From positions 1 to 44,282 of the forward strand of contig SGPM01000231.1 of assembly GCA_004802725.1 (NCBI GenBank): DNA of 44,282 nucleotides, given 5' to 3'. Below the pieces are notes generated by a model. That model searched no databases. It was not told the DNA's origin and saw only the letters and a list, made by a program, of their open reading frames with translations. The DNA comes from Antrodiella citrinella. Lineage: Eukaryota; Basidiomycota; Agaricomycetes; Polyporales; Steccherinaceae. A program made the translations under genes and the position numbers. This document shows, piece by piece, positions 44,185 to 44,282 of this stretch; the first letter of the stretch is position 1, and the number at the start of each line of letters is the position of its first letter.

Positions 44185-44282
44185 CGAAGCCGCGAGAGGC
44201 TGACCACCAACGTCCGTCCAAGCGCGCTGGTCCTCCTCCATCCGTTCTCTCTCCCATCCATCCATCCCCTTCCTCGACGTGC

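Overview
The window reads as nuclear DNA of a mushroom-forming basidiomycete (Agaricomycetes). Nearly every gene is interrupted by many 45-80 nt introns with GT(A/G)NGT donors and (C/T)AG acceptors. Several families typical of this group are present: TKL-type kinases with an HGD catalytic loop, a self-sufficient CYP505 P450, a cysteine-rich small secreted protein beginning GPIAYGICQTGC, and a C2H2 plus Zn2Cys6 regulator. No virus, plasmid or prokaryotic feature was seen, and I cannot name the species.

Layout. 0-2.2 kb: the 3' end of an unknown gene, a cysteine-rich 'CGFCG' protein and a poor-quality patch with scattered Ns. 2.2-5.1 kb: one gene encoding two tandem TKL-like kinase domains, with an apparent one-base frameshift in the first. 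5.6-8.0 kb (minus): a decayed copy of 6-phosphofructo-2-kinase/fructose-2,6-bisphosphatase that still keeps its introns, running into a frameshifted coiled-coil stretch. 8.7-9.9 kb (plus): a small one-TM protein gene and an uncharacterised conserved gene. The latter collides tail to tail with a C-terminally truncated CYP505 (9.7-13.5 kb, minus). 14.75-15.06 kb: an 84-residue small secreted protein gene between diverged direct repeats.

16.0-16.7 kb (minus): a mitochondrial pyruvate carrier subunit. 19.2-20.8 kb (minus): an aquaporin-family channel. 21.8-24.2 kb (minus): fragments of what looks like a decayed membrane-protein gene. 25.5-27.4 kb (plus): a GT61 glycosyltransferase. 28.9-31.75 kb (minus): a transcription factor with two C2H2 fingers and a Zn2Cys6 cluster. 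33.06-35.2 kb (minus): a secreted GH79 beta-glucuronidase-like enzyme. 35.2-39.2 kb is gene-poor. 39.26-42.8 kb (plus): a 1123-residue ankyrin-repeat protein with a long Ser/Pro-rich tail. The last kilobase has an unidentified exon.

The genes do not form an obvious single pathway or biosynthetic cluster. The best leads are the tandem dual-kinase gene, the decayed PFK-2 gene, the CYP505 rearrangement junction near 9.80 kb, the repeats around the secreted-protein gene and an in-frame, hydrophobic intron in the ankyrin gene. Several frameshifts fall in homopolymers and Ns are present, so sequencing error is a live alternative for the single-base lesions. All splice models are manual readings without transcript support.
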